Shown: positions 8,402 to 17,369, counted from the first letter of the stretch. The stretch is DNA of 64,000 bases from Plantactinospora soyae (GCF_014874095.1 NZ_JADBEB010000001.1:434001-498000); one strand, 5' to 3'. Numbers and translations: made by a program. The notes: a model not told the origin generated them from the letters alone.

Positions 8402-10096
8402 TCACCGGTCGGGGTGCTCCCGGAAGCCGCGACCGGTGCCACGACCCAGATAGCCGGCGGTCACCAACTGCTCCAGCAACGGCGCCGGGGCGAAGCCGGG
8501 CTCCCGGAGTTCCCCGTAGAGCCTGCACTCGATGGCCAGCGCAACGTCCAGACCGATCGAGTCCAGCATCTCGAACGGGCCCGCCGGATAGCCGCAACCC
8601 AGCTTCATCGCATGGTCGATGTCGTCCGCCGTCGCGTACGACGCCTCCAGCATCCGCACCGCGTCGTTCAGGTACGGGAAGAGCAGTGCGTTGACGATGA
8701 ACCCGGCCCGGTCGTCGCAGACCACCCCGGTCCGGCCCAGCCCGGCGCAGAACGCCCGAGCGGTCGCGGTGGCCTCCGCCGACGTACGGATGGTGCTGAC
8801 GATCTCCACCAGCGGTAGGGCCGGCGCCGGGCCGGAGAAGTGCAACCCGAACACGTCCGCCGGGCGCCGGGTGGCCATCGCGAGTTCGATGACGGGAAGT
8901 ACGGAGGTCGTGGTGGCGAGCAGCGCTCCCGGCCTACAGACTTCGTCCAGCTCGCCGAAGAGGGCCCGCTTCGCGCTCAACTCCTCGGCCACCGCCTCGA
9001 CGACCAGGTCGACATCGGCCAACTCGTCCAACCCGCCGGGCTTGTCCGCCTCCCGGGACACCGCGACCACGTCGTACCCGGCCTCGGTGAAAACCTCGAC
9101 GATCGCGGCGGCTCTGTCGCCCGAACCGACCACCCCGACCTTGGCGACCGGGCGGGCGGCGTCGACAGGCGCCGCCGACGGGGTCTGCTCGTCGGGTACG
9201 ACGGTCGACGATCCGGGCCCGGCGTACCGGTAGAAGCCCTGACCGGACTTGCGGCCGAGCAGTCCCGCCGTGACCATCTGCCGGAGCAGCGGCACCGGGG
9301 CGTGCCGGCGATTCCGGCCACCCCGCCGGTACATGGTGTCCAAGATCTCGTACGCCGTGTCCAGACCGATCAGGTCCAGCAGTGCGAGCGGCCCCATCGG
9401 CAGCCCGCAGCCCGACTTCATCGCCGCGTCGATGTCCTCGCGGCTCGCGTACCGCGACTCGACCATCGCGATCGCCTGATTCAGGTAGCCGAAGAGCAGC
9501 GCGTTGGCGATGAAACCAGCCCGGTCGGCGATGGTCACGCCAACCTTGCCGAGCCGGGCACAGAGCCCCTCCACGGCATCGACCACCTCGGGTGCGGTCG
9601 TGACCGTCCGGACCACCTCGACCAGCTTCATCACCGGCGCGGGATTGAAGAAGTGCATCCCGATCACCTGGCTCGGCCGGCCGGTGGCGACGGCGATGTC
9701 GGTGACGCTCAACGAGGAGGTGTTGGTGGCCAGGATCGCGGCCGGTTTACAGATCCGGTCGAGTTCGCCGAAGAGCCGCCGCTTCAGGTCGAGCTGTTCC
9801 GGTACCGCCTCGATCACCAGGTCGACCTCGCCGAGCGCGGCCAGCCCGACGGCGAAGTCGATCCGGCCCAGCAACGCGTCCCGGTCGTCGGCGGTCAGCC
9901 GGCTCCGGGCCACGGCCCGCTCGGTGGAGCGGGTGAGCGTCGCCTGACCACGCTCCAGGGCGGCCGGAGTGATCTCGACGGCGACCACGTCGACACCGCT
10001 GCGGGCGAACACCTCGACGATGCCGGCGCCCATCGTGCCCAGCCCGACCACGCCGACACTCGAAACGGTGCCGTCGCCGGTGAACTCGCGTGCCAC
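8402..10096 (-). CDS. Two-unit 3-hydroxyacyl-CoA dehydrogenase, second unit degenerate
   Basis: 564 residues containing two complete-length 3-hydroxybutyryl-CoA dehydrogenase units in tandem. The first (to ~residue 290) has an intact NAD site GLGTMG, NTSSL and the active-site stretch GMHFFNPAP with the catalytic His, followed by the C-terminal helical domain ending GRKSGQGFYRY. After a linker the second unit repeats the fold (DRAGFIVNALLFPYLND, GRGTGRGF), but its dinucleotide motif reads GSGDRA, NTS has become TTS, and the His context is LHFSGPAP. The second unit may bind NAD poorly. Family role: reversible oxidation of 3-hydroxyacyl-CoA in fatty-acid or phenylacetate-type catabolism, in the cytoplasm. 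Start is GTG. A single-unit homologue lies at 35593. Confidence 0.85.
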   Translation of the reverse strand: MAREFTGDGTVSSVGVVGLGTMGAGIVEVFARSGVDVVAVEITPAALERGQATLTRSTERAVARSRLTADDRDALLGRIDFAVGLAALGEVDLVIEAVPEQLDLKRRLFGELDRICKPAAILATNTSSLSVTDIAVATGRPSQVIGMHFFNPAPVMKLVEVVRTVTTAPEVVDAVEGLCARLGKVGVTIADRAGFIANALLFGYLNQAIAMVESRYASREDIDAAMKSGCGLPMGPLALLDLIGLDTAYEILDTMYRRGGRNRRHAPVPLLRQMVTAGLLGRKSGQGFYRYAGPGSSTVVPDEQTPSAAPVDAARPVAKVGVVGSGDRAAAIVEVFTEAGYDVVAVSREADKPGGLDELADVDLVVEAVAEELSAKRALFGELDEVCRPGALLATTTSVLPVIELAMATRRPADVFGLHFSGPAPALPLVEIVSTIRTSAEATATARAFCAGLGRTGVVCDDRAGFIVNALLFPYLNDAVRMLEASYATADDIDHAMKLGCGYPAGPFEMLDSIGLDVALAIECRLYGELREPGFAPAPLLEQLVTAGYLGRGTGRGFREHPDR

Positions 10097-10202
10097 TGCT
10101 GGCCTCCCGCTTCGTCGCGAACGGCCGGCTGAACGGCCGCTAAGGAACCTGCGAGCGAGTCTGCCATGCGCCCCCTCGGCAACTCGGCCCCGCCCTGCGC
10201 AC

Positions 10203-10260
10203 GGTTAGGAGGGGGCCCTTCTTCTACAGAAAACGATAAGAAGGGGCCCTTCCTTACACC
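10203..10260 (-). repeat. 3'-end palindromic repeat, copy 1
   Basis: An imperfect inverted repeat whose arms contain AAGGAAGGGGCCC and its complement, joined by a core reading CTACAGAAAACGATA on the plus strand. Read on the minus strand it starts GTGTAAGGAAGG, and the TAA is the stop codon of the hydrolase at 10254. It can fold into a long GC-rich hairpin and so could terminate transcription of that gene, although no U-run follows. Other copies: 15747, 16707, 21218 and 58948. Confidence 0.8.
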
Positions 10261-11303
10261 AGGTCCAGCAGGGCGGCGACGAACTCGGCCGGACGCTCGA
10301 TGTTCGGCGAATGGCCGCAGCCGGGAAGAACGATCTCCCGGTAACTGCCGCCGGCGGCCGCGTAGCGGTCCAGCACCGCGCGGGTCTGCCCGATCATCGG
10401 CTGGGGCGGGCACGCTTCCGCGCCGGGCCAGCCCGGGACGACACCGAGCTGACCGAGGTACGCCAGGTCGAAGAGGGAGGTGTCCGAGACGATCACGTCG
10501 GCGTCGCCGCGTACCCAGGTGATCGGCGGTTTGGTCGACACGGCGACCAGCTCGTCGGCGATCCGGAAGTGCTTCGGGGCCAAGGTGTTGAGCACGCCCC
10601 GGTCCCCCGGCGCCATGCCCGGCCAGTTCCCGGTCTGTTCGCTGTTGCCTGGGTAGTTGTCGTCGCCGGTCGCGGTGGAGAGCACGGAGTCGAGCAGCAG
10701 TTCCTCGTCCTCGCCCAGCGATGCCGGATCGGCCACGTAGGCGGTACGCAGCACGTTGCGCGGGCTGGTCCGTGCGTCGGTACCCCGCTCGGCGGCGGCC
10801 AGCCGGCGGACGAAGTCGGCGCCCGCCGTTCCGCCTCCGGTGCCGGCGAAGTCGGGCGTGGTCGGGGTGCCGGCCAGATCCCGGGTGCCACCGAACCCGT
10901 ACGGCGAGACCGGCGCCGCCAGCAGCAGCCCGGCCACCCGGTCGGGGTGGCCGATCAGGAGGGACATCGCCACTCCCCCGCCCAGCGAGTGCCCGACCAG
11001 CACCGGCCGGGGGTCCGCCGTGCCGAACAGCGCCGGCTCGTCGAGCAGCGCGGCGACGTCGTCGGCGAAGACGCGCAGGCCACGGGTCGCATCCACCGGC
11101 GCGACCTGGGTGCCGCCGTACCCGCGCAGGTCGGGGGCGACCAGGCGCAGGGTGGCCGGCAGTCGGCGGATCAGCGGCTGCCAGAAGTCGGCGGACGAGC
11201 AGTTGCCGTGGATCAACAGCACCGGGATGCCGTCCTCGGGACCGGCCACCAGCACCCGCTGCCGGATGCCGTTGGCAAGGATCTCGTGTCGTCGGATCTC
11301 CAT
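10254..11303 (-). CDS. Alpha/beta hydrolase
   Basis: 349 residues of the alpha/beta-hydrolase fold. The oxyanion loop is HGNCSS (residues 32-37), the nucleophile elbow is GHSLGGG (Ser106), the acid is probably in RGDADV, and the catalytic His is in GCGHSPN near the C-terminus. A ~100-residue cap lies between the elbow and the acid. No signal peptide, so cytoplasmic. The start is ATG 11303; ATG 11315 is in frame and adds four residues. Substrate cannot be told from sequence; haloperoxidase or esterase relatives are possible. The stop codon falls inside the palindromic repeat at 10203-10260, so the last residues and the stop are shared with that element. Confidence 0.8.
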   Translation of the reverse strand: MEIRRHEILANGIRQRVLVAGPEDGIPVLLIHGNCSSADFWQPLIRRLPATLRLVAPDLRGYGGTQVAPVDATRGLRVFADDVAALLDEPALFGTADPRPVLVGHSLGGGVAMSLLIGHPDRVAGLLLAAPVSPYGFGGTRDLAGTPTTPDFAGTGGGTAGADFVRRLAAAERGTDARTSPRNVLRTAYVADPASLGEDEELLLDSVLSTATGDDNYPGNSEQTGNWPGMAPGDRGVLNTLAPKHFRIADELVAVSTKPPITWVRGDADVIVSDTSLFDLAYLGQLGVVPGWPGAEACPPQPMIGQTRAVLDRYAAAGGSYREIVLPGCGHSPNIERPAEFVAALLDLV

Positions 11304-11483
11304 CCGGGCGATCATGCCAGCCGACCCAGACCCGGGCCATGTGGCCGCTCGCCACATCCCGACGCCGACCGAAGGTATCAATAAACAGGGGCGTTTTAGG
11401 GGTTAGGATCACTCATATCCCGGGACGTGCGATTATAGGAATATAGTCCGTATTGCTAGACATCGAGCTTCCCGAGGAAACCC

Positions 11484-12656
11484 ATGGCAGCCTTTGGCCT
11501 CACGGGCACCTCCCCCAGGATGGCCCGGGTGACTTCCGCCCTGACGCTGATATTTGCGACGACCGCGCTGATCGGCGTGGTCGGGTCGCCCAGCGCGAAC
11601 GCGGCCACGTTGCCGGTAGAACTGGGCGCCGCCGCGGACTTCGCGGTTCTCGCCGGCACGACGGTCACGAACACCGGGTTCACCGAGGTCGACGGCGATA
11701 TCGGCGTGAGCCCGGGCACCGCGGTGACCGGATTTCCTCCTGGTGAGCTGACCGGAGCCATATACAGCGGCGACGACGGCCCCGCAGTGGCGGCACAAAG
11801 TGATCTGGCCCTCGCCTACGGCGACGCCGCAGGGCGCACCCCCACCGGCACCGTCTCGGGGGATCTCGGCGGAACCACCAGGACCACCGGCGTGTACAAC
11901 TCCGCCTCGGGTACGTTCGGAATCGCCGGAACGCTGACCCTCGACGCCGAGGGCGACCCGAACGCCGTCTTCATCTTCAAGGCCGTCTCCACGCTCATCA
12001 CGGCCGCCGACAGTGAGGTGAACCTGGTCAACGGTGCCCAGTCGTGCAACGTCTTCTGGCAGGTCGGTAGTTCCGCGACACTCGGAGCCAACTCCACGCT
12101 TCGGGGTGACGTCCTCGCTTTCACCTCGATCACCGTCGGTGCGGGAATTGAGGTCGACGGCCGAACGCTGGCGATCAATGGCGCGGTCACCCTCGACACC
12201 GACTCGATAACCGCATCGACCTGCGCTGAACCGGGTGAGTTGTCGATCAGCGCGCCGGAGACGGCCGACCTGGGCACTGCCAGGCCCGGCGGAACGGTTT
12301 CGGCGAACTTGGGCCCGGTAACGGTGACGGATGAACGCCTACTGTCGGAGGCGGCGTGGACCGCGACGGCGGTCGCGACGGGCTTCGTCCTCGACGGCTC
12401 GAGCCACACCATCTCCAATGTCAACGTCTCCTACTGGTCGGGTACGGCGAGCTCGACCACCGGTATCGGCGACTTCGACTCGGGCCAGCCGACAGCGGAC
12501 GACGCGGAGATCATCAATGTCCCGCGTACCGCGTACAGCCTCACGGACGGCATCGGCAACAACGCTGCGACCTGGGACCCGGTCGTTACAGTCCAGATTC
12601 CCCTGTCGGCCGTCGCGGGCGAATACACCGGAACGGTGACCTTCTCCGTCTCGTGA
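11484..12656 (+). CDS. Secreted DUF3494 (ice-binding-like) protein
   Basis: 390 residues. The signal peptide ends SANA (~residue 38). Residues ~42-245 match the DUF3494/ice-binding-like beta-helix: LGAAADFAVLAG, VDGDIGVSPG, then VFIFKAVSTL, NVFWQVGSSATLG and GRTLAINGAVTLDTD. The last ~140 residues are a separate beta domain starting ELSISAPETADLG and ending GEYTGTVTFSVS, similar in style to WxL-type or other surface sandwich domains. Some family members bind ice, but many actinobacterial ones are presumed adhesins, so antifreeze activity should not be assumed. GAGGAAA precedes the ATG, and the leader at 11410-11460 is AT-rich, a plausible promoter. Stands alone between oppositely oriented neighbours. 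Confidence 0.85.
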   Translation: MAAFGLTGTSPRMARVTSALTLIFATTALIGVVGSPSANAATLPVELGAAADFAVLAGTTVTNTGFTEVDGDIGVSPGTAVTGFPPGELTGAIYSGDDGPAVAAQSDLALAYGDAAGRTPTGTVSGDLGGTTRTTGVYNSASGTFGIAGTLTLDAEGDPNAVFIFKAVSTLITAADSEVNLVNGAQSCNVFWQVGSSATLGANSTLRGDVLAFTSITVGAGIEVDGRTLAINGAVTLDTDSITASTCAEPGELSISAPETADLGTARPGGTVSANLGPVTVTDERLLSEAAWTATAVATGFVLDGSSHTISNVNVSYWSGTASSTTGIGDFDSGQPTADDAEIINVPRTAYSLTDGIGNNAATWDPVVTVQIPLSAVAGEYTGTVTFSVS

Positions 12657-12733
12657 AAGCTGCCGCAGTTCCCCTGCCGCAGTGCCTCAGCCGGCGGCCC
12701 GCCTCGAACGCGCCGGCGGGCTGGCGTCTCCTC

Positions 12734-13261
12734 CTACTGGAAGGCGAGATAGGCCCAGGTCACCCAGCCGGCGAGTGCCACGCAGCCGCCGATCATCAAC
12801 AGCATCCGGCGGGAGCGCTGGGGCGGACCCATCAGCTGGGTCGGCGCGGTCAGCGCGCTGACCGCCGGCCCTGGAGCACGGGCCGGGGCCGGGGTGGGCG
12901 GCACCAGCGCCTGGTAGCGCAGCGTCGTCAACTGGTAGGTCGCCGCGGCACCGGGATCGAAGAATCGCAGTTCCACGTGCCCGAGCCGGAGCCGGTCCCC
13001 GTCGTGCAGCTCGGTAAGGCCGGAGAGCCGCCGGTCGTTCAGCCAGGTTCCATTGGTCGATCCGGTGTCGGTCAGCAGCACCCGGCCGTCGACGAGTTCG
13101 ACGGTGGCGTGCCGGCGGCTGACCTTGGGATCGTCCAACAGCACGTCGACGCCGTCCTCCCGGCCGATCTGGCGCAGTCCCGGCCGGAGCCGGAAGCTCG
13201 CGCCCTGCAACGGTCCGCTGGTCACCGTCAGTAGCGGTAACAGATCCAGCTCGTCGGACAT
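12734..13261 (-). CDS. FHA-domain protein with C-terminal membrane anchor
   Basis: 175 residues. An FHA domain fills residues ~10-105: IGREDGVDVLLDDPKVSRRH carries the phosphothreonine-binding Arg and the Ser-Arg-Arg-His turn, and TGSTNGTWLNDRRL the conserved Asn. A Pro/Ala linker follows, then a basic patch and one membrane helix (MLLMIGGCVALAGWVTWAYL) at the extreme C-terminus. The FHA domain therefore faces the cytoplasm and is tethered at the membrane, probably reading Ser/Thr-kinase phosphorylation. ATG 13261 begins at the first conserved residues; the frame is open to 13459, but that upstream part lacks family features. No kinase gene is visible nearby. Confidence 0.8.
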   Translation of the reverse strand: MSDELDLLPLLTVTSGPLQGASFRLRPGLRQIGREDGVDVLLDDPKVSRRHATVELVDGRVLLTDTGSTNGTWLNDRRLSGLTELHDGDRLRLGHVELRFFDPGAAATYQLTTLRYQALVPPTPAPARAPGPAVSALTAPTQLMGPPQRSRRMLLMIGGCVALAGWVTWAYLAFQ

Positions 13262-13282
13262 GGATCGCCCCCATCGGCGTTG

Positions 13283-13334
13283 CCCCGAGCCGACGCGGCA
13301 ACGCCGGCCCCCGAACCGACGCGGCAACGCCGGC
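13283..13334. repeat. Two tandem copies of a 26-bp unit
   Basis: CCCCGAGCCGACGCGGCAAC and six more bases are repeated at once with one mismatch (G to A at the sixth base), just upstream of the FHA gene. The 242-bp gap between the FHA gene and the divergent aldehyde dehydrogenase holds nothing else clear. Replication slippage is the simplest explanation. Confidence 0.6.
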
Positions 13335-13503
13335 CCCCGCAGGTCAGCTTCCCATCCGCTCCCGGCCGGACTCCACGTCCTGCCGGACCGTGTCGCCGTG
13401 TCCGGGTAGGGGATCCAGCCTCGCCGCTTCGGCGGATGAACGGCGCCGATCATGCTCATTCACGCACCTACCCGCGAGTAATATTCGGGTTTAGACTCGC
13501 GGC

Positions 13504-15000
13504 ATGACGACCGTGAACGCACCCGGTGTGCCCGCGATCGAGGACGGCGAGCTGACCTCGACCAATCCCGCGACCGGGGAGCTGGCGGGCCGGTTCCCGA
13601 TCGCGGACCCGGACGACGTCGCCCGGATGGTCGGGCGGGCCCGGCTGGCGGCGAAATGGTGGGCCGGGCTCGGCTTCGCCGGTCGCCGAACCCGGCTGCT
13701 GCGCTGGCGGTCGCTGCTCGCCAACCGGATCACCGAACTCGCCGCACTGTCCCATCTGGAGACCGGCAAACCGATCGCCGACGCTGTCGTCGAGGCCGTG
13801 AGCGCGATCGACCACCTCGACTGGGCGGCCCGGAACGCGAAGCGGGTGCTCGGACCCCGCCGGGTACGCGGCCGGCTCGTCATCGCCGAGTTCTCCGCCC
13901 ACCTCGAATACCAGCCGTACGGCGTCGTCGCGATGATCGCGCCCTGGAACTATCCCGTGCTGACCCCGGTCGGCGCGTTCGGGTACGCCCTGGCCGCCGG
14001 AAACGCCGTGATACTCAAGCCCAGCGAGTACACCCCGGCGGTCGGGCAGTGGCTGGTCGACACCTTCGCCGAGGTGGTGCCGGAACACCCCGTCCTCCAG
14101 GCGGTACACGGTCTCGGCGACGTCGGCGCCACACTGTGCCGCTCCGGCGTCGACAAGGTCGCCTTCACCGGCTCCACCGCCACGGCCAAGAAGGTGATGG
14201 CCACCTGCGCCGAGACCCTCACCCCGGTCGTCCTGGAGGCCGGCGGCAAGGACGCGATGATCGTCGACTCCGACGCCGACCTCGACTCCGCCGCCGAAGC
14301 CTGCGTCTGGGGCGCCCTCACCAACGCCGGCCAGACCTGCATCGGCATCGAACGCGCGTACGTGGTCGAGCCGGTCTACGACGCCTTCGTGGCCAAGGTG
14401 GTGGCGAAGGCGTCCCGGCTGACCGTCGGAGCCGAGGACACCGACCTCGGCCCGATCACCATGCCGGGCCAGATCGAGGTGATCCGACGGCACATCGACG
14501 ACGCGATCGCGCGCGGCGGACGGGCCGTACTCGGTGGACCGGATGCCGTGCAGCCGCCGTACGTCCGGCCGACCATCCTGGTGGACGTACCCGAGGACGC
14601 CGCTGCGGTGCGCGAGGAGACCTTCGGGCCAACCCTCACGATCGCCCGGGTCGCCGACGCGGACGAGGCCGTCACCCGGACCAACGCGGTGTCGTACGGC
14701 CTGGGCGCGTCCGTCTTCGGCCGGCGCCGCGCCGTCGAGATCGCCGGCCGGATCCGCTCCGGAATGGCCGCTGTCAACTCCAGCCTCACCTTCGTCGGAA
14801 TGTCGACACTCCCGTTCGGCGGTATCGGCGACTCCGGCTTCGGCCGCATCCACGGCGCGGACGGACTGCGCGAGTTCGGGCGGAGCAAGGCGGTGACCAG
14901 ACGGCGCGGACCCTCGGTGCTGCCCTCGATGACGTTCGAACGGACGTCCGCGCAGGTCGAGCGCATCATCAAGGCAGCGAAAATTATGTACGGGCGGTGA
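13504..15000 (+). CDS. NAD(P)-dependent aldehyde dehydrogenase
   Basis: 498 residues, a full-length ALDH-superfamily enzyme oxidising an aldehyde to the acid in the cytoplasm. NPATGE lies near the N-terminus. The cofactor region is APWNYP with KPSEYTP, and FTGST is the turn over the dinucleotide. The catalytic base is Glu245 in LEAGGKD and the nucleophile Cys279 in GQTCIG. The C-terminal PFGGIGDSGFGR motif is present. The Ser of the usual KPSE is kept. By style it resembles succinate-semialdehyde or benzaldehyde-type members, but the substrate cannot be set from sequence. It is divergent from the FHA gene, and the methyltransferase 80 bases downstream may be co-transcribed. Confidence 0.88.
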   Translation: MTTVNAPGVPAIEDGELTSTNPATGELAGRFPIADPDDVARMVGRARLAAKWWAGLGFAGRRTRLLRWRSLLANRITELAALSHLETGKPIADAVVEAVSAIDHLDWAARNAKRVLGPRRVRGRLVIAEFSAHLEYQPYGVVAMIAPWNYPVLTPVGAFGYALAAGNAVILKPSEYTPAVGQWLVDTFAEVVPEHPVLQAVHGLGDVGATLCRSGVDKVAFTGSTATAKKVMATCAETLTPVVLEAGGKDAMIVDSDADLDSAAEACVWGALTNAGQTCIGIERAYVVEPVYDAFVAKVVAKASRLTVGAEDTDLGPITMPGQIEVIRRHIDDAIARGGRAVLGGPDAVQPPYVRPTILVDVPEDAAAVREETFGPTLTIARVADADEAVTRTNAVSYGLGASVFGRRRAVEIAGRIRSGMAAVNSSLTFVGMSTLPFGGIGDSGFGRIHGADGLREFGRSKAVTRRRGPSVLPSMTFERTSAQVERIIKAAKIMYGR

Positions 15001-15079
15001 GCGCGAACTGACCGATCGTAGGGACAAAAGGACGACTAAGACATCCCTGGTCGCCTCCCGCATCGGTAGCGTTCGCCAA

Positions 15080-15742
15080 ATGGGGCTGCACGCGTTGCGA
15101 TTTCGCCTGGTTGACAGCGAAAATTCCTGGGGCGCCAAGCGGCGGCAGCGCCGAGCCGGCTGGCTCGCCGAAACCTTTCCAGATCTGGCGCAGATGTCCG
15201 TGATCGATCTCGGCGGCCGGGTGAGTACCTGGGCGCAGAGCGCGGTACGGCCGAAGCACGTACACGTGGTGAACCTGGAGGACGCCCCGGCCGACGTACC
15301 GGAGTGGGCGGAGGTCGACCGCGGCGACGCGTGCGCGCTGCCCCGGCACATCGCCAGCCGCCGCTACGACCTGGTCTTCTCCAACTCGGTGCTGGAGCAC
15401 GTGGGTGGGCACGAGCGCCGGCTACGGTTCGCCGAGACGGTGCACGCGCTAGCCGACGCACACTGGGTGCAGACCCCGTACCGCTACTTCCCGATCGAGC
15501 CACACTGGATCGCCCCCGGGATGCAGTTCACCCCGGTCCGGCTGCGGGTGGCGGTGGCCCGCCGATGGCCGCTGGCGCACACCCGCCCCGACTGCCGGGA
15601 GAAGGCGATCCAACAGGTGCTCTGGACCGAGCTGGTGGACCGGTCACAGATGCGGCACTACTTCCCACACTCGCAGATCCGGGCCGAGCGGCTGGCCGGT
15701 CTGATCAAGTCACTGATCGCCGTCCAGACCGGCCGCGCCTGA
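15080..15742 (+). CDS. Class I SAM-dependent methyltransferase
   Basis: 220 residues. The Rossmann SAM-binding start is VIDLGGRVSTW (residues ~40-50), the acidic loop is VNLED, and YDLVFSNSVLEHVGGHER is the motif IV/V region typical of Methyltransf_11. After it comes WVQTPYRYFPIEPHW, a Trp/Tyr-rich stretch seen in enzymes acting on lipid- or sugar-linked substrates. No membrane segment. Substrate unknown. The palindromic repeat at 15747 follows its TGA by four bases and probably ends the transcript. Confidence 0.78.
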   Translation: MGLHALRFRLVDSENSWGAKRRQRRAGWLAETFPDLAQMSVIDLGGRVSTWAQSAVRPKHVHVVNLEDAPADVPEWAEVDRGDACALPRHIASRRYDLVFSNSVLEHVGGHERRLRFAETVHALADAHWVQTPYRYFPIEPHWIAPGMQFTPVRLRVAVARRWPLAHTRPDCREKAIQQVLWTELVDRSQMRHYFPHSQIRAERLAGLIKSLIAVQTGRA

Positions 15743-15746
15743 CCAA

Positions 15747-15806
15747 GGTGTAAGGAAGGGCCCCTTCTTATCGTTTTCTGTAGAAGAAGGGGCCCTTCCT
15801 AACACC
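15747..15806 (+). repeat. 3'-end palindromic repeat, copy 2
   Basis: The cleanest copy, 60 bp, with near-perfect arms: GGTGTAAGGAAGGGCCCC at the left and GGGGCCCTTCCTAACACC at the right around TTATCGTTTTCTGTAGAA. It lies between the convergent methyltransferase and MauE-like genes, oriented with the methyltransferase. Confidence 0.85.
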
Positions 15807-15817
15807 TCTGCGCGGGG

Positions 15818-16681
15818 TCAGCCGGCGTACGCCGGATCCGCCCGGCTCGCCGGATCTGCCAGGCTCAGCAGCGTGGCGCCGGTCGAGTCGTCCACCAGGG
15901 CGACCCGGACCCGTTCCGGTGCCGCCCCGGCCGCCGGTACGGCGAAGATCGCGGTCGCCGGTCGTCCCTGGTAGCGGGCCGAGTAGCAGACCATCCGCCA
16001 GGACTGCTCCAGCCAGTGTTCCCGGACGTCCGAGGTGAGCAACGCGGCGACCTGCCGGTACGCCCCACTGAGCTGGAGTTGTTGGACGCTGGCCAGCAAC
16101 GGGACGCCGGAGCCGCCCCGCAGTGGATGGGTGAGCCGGGCCCGGAGCCGGCGCAGTGGCAGCAGCCAGGCCGCGTCGAACTCGGGCGACAGGGCGACCA
16201 GTACCGCCACCTCGGCGAGGAGCAGCGCGATCGAGGCGGCCGGTTGGTCGACCAGGGCCGGCAGCCAGTGCCCACCGCCGGCGGCGACGGCACCGAACAG
16301 ACCGGCCAGGGCCAGCCCTCCGGCACGGACGATGCTCCGCCCGGTGACCGGGGTGGCCTTGGCGCTCAGGCAGCCGCACGACGAGCCGGGCGCGGTGCGG
16401 CGGGCGTACCAGAGATAGCCGACGAAGCCGGCGGCGAGCGCGGTGGCCGCGACCGGCTCGGCCACCGGGGCCGGCGGGACCACCAGCAGGATCCCGAGCG
16501 CCAGTTCGACACCGCCGAGGAGCCGGTACGCCGGCACCGCCCGGTCGGCACCGAGCAGCGTGCCGAGCGCCGACGTGCCGACCAGGTCGGCCGCGCGCCG
16601 GTCGAACAGTTTGATCCGGGCGGACCAGATCAGTACGACGCCGATCAGCAGGGACTGGAGTGCCGCCATCGACTGGAGCAT
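15818..16681 (-). CDS. MauE/DoxX-like redox-associated membrane protein with cytoplasmic tail
   Basis: 287 residues. Four to five membrane helices fill residues 1-165 in the MauE/DoxX pattern (LLIGVVLIWSARIKLFD, AYRLLGGVELALGILLVV). A SSCGCLS motif (Cys102, Cys104) lies where MauE-type proteins place their redox cysteines. The last ~115 residues are soluble, an extra domain not usual in MauE (WRMVCYSARYQGR, RVRVALVDDSTGATLLSL). MauE is required for maturation of the disulfide-rich methylamine dehydrogenase light chain; here the likely client is the Cys-rich protein at 17383, encoded upstream in the same direction. No mauA, mauB, mauD or mauG homologue is seen, so methylamine use is not implied. 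Confidence 0.75.
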   Translation of the reverse strand: MLQSMAALQSLLIGVVLIWSARIKLFDRRAADLVGTSALGTLLGADRAVPAYRLLGGVELALGILLVVPPAPVAEPVAATALAAGFVGYLWYARRTAPGSSCGCLSAKATPVTGRSIVRAGGLALAGLFGAVAAGGGHWLPALVDQPAASIALLLAEVAVLVALSPEFDAAWLLPLRRLRARLTHPLRGGSGVPLLASVQQLQLSGAYRQVAALLTSDVREHWLEQSWRMVCYSARYQGRPATAIFAVPAAGAAPERVRVALVDDSTGATLLSLADPASRADPAYAG

Positions 16682-16706
16682 TGTGCCCTCCTCTCTTCCC
16701 GGGAGA

Positions 16707-16766
16707 GGTGTTAGGAAGGGCCCCCGCTACAACAGAAAACGATAGGAAGGGGCCCTTCCTTACACC
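16707..16766 (-). repeat. 3'-end palindromic repeat, copy 3
   Basis: 60 bp between the Tat-protein gene and the MauE-like gene, both on the minus strand, so it lies inside an apparent three-gene operon. The core keeps CAGAAAACGATA; one arm is altered to CCCCCGCTACAA. Read on the minus strand it follows the TGA of the Tat protein at once. It may reduce read-through to the MauE-like gene or protect the upstream messenger. Confidence 0.82.
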
Positions 16767-17369
16767 TCAGTTGGCGGCGTAGACCGTGGCGATGCTGATC
16801 TCGTTGGTGTCGGGATGCCAGGCACCGATGATCTGTACGTGCCCGCCGACCCGGAGCAGCGAGACGTCGGAGATGGCCGGGGTGCCGTTGTAGACGGCGG
16901 CGGTCGTGCCGGGTACGACGTGCCCGATCAGCCGCCTCCCGTGGTGGTCGAGGTGCAGCACGTTGCGGCCGACCGACGCGATGTGCGCGGTCAGATTGAC
17001 GATGTTGGCCCAGAGCGAGTCGGCGGCGAGCGTGCCGTCGGGGAGCCGGACGCCCCGGACGTACATGCCGTCGCCCTTTTCGAGCCGGTCGAAGGTGGTC
17101 GGCTGGAACTTCCAGATGCTCGTACCGTTGGTGACCTGGATGCGGTGCAGTGCGCCGTCCGAGCCGGCGAGCAGCACCACGCTGCCGTTGATCGTGGTGA
17201 CCCGGCCCTCGGCGAAGTTCGGGTCGGGTTGGCCGGGTACGACCTTGACCGGTTCGGCGGCGAAGGCGGCCTCCGGGGCCAGTGAGCCGAGTGCGGTCGC
17301 GCCGGCGATGCCGGCCCCACCGAGTACGGCGGTGCTGAGCAGTCGGCGTCGGTCCATGGTGTTCGCCAT
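16767..17369 (-). CDS. Tat-exported beta-rich protein of unknown function
   Basis: 200 residues. The N-terminus has a twin-arginine signal (DRRRLLSTAVLGGAGIAGATA) ending AAFA, so the folded protein crosses the membrane by Tat. The mature part is rich in beta strands: GRVTTINGSVVLLAGSD, then HVVPGTTAAVYNG and LLRVGGHVQIIGA, in the style of DUF5666/OB-like repeats. No cysteines are seen in the mature part, in contrast to the neighbour 13 bases upstream. It is the middle gene of a Cys-rich / Tat / MauE-like set. A Tat passenger next to a leaderless Cys-rich protein suggests co-export as a complex; this is inference. Confidence 0.72.
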   Translation of the reverse strand: MANTMDRRRLLSTAVLGGAGIAGATALGSLAPEAAFAAEPVKVVPGQPDPNFAEGRVTTINGSVVLLAGSDGALHRIQVTNGTSIWKFQPTTFDRLEKGDGMYVRGVRLPDGTLAADSLWANIVNLTAHIASVGRNVLHLDHHGRRLIGHVVPGTTAAVYNGTPAISDVSLLRVGGHVQIIGAWHPDTNEISIATVYAAN

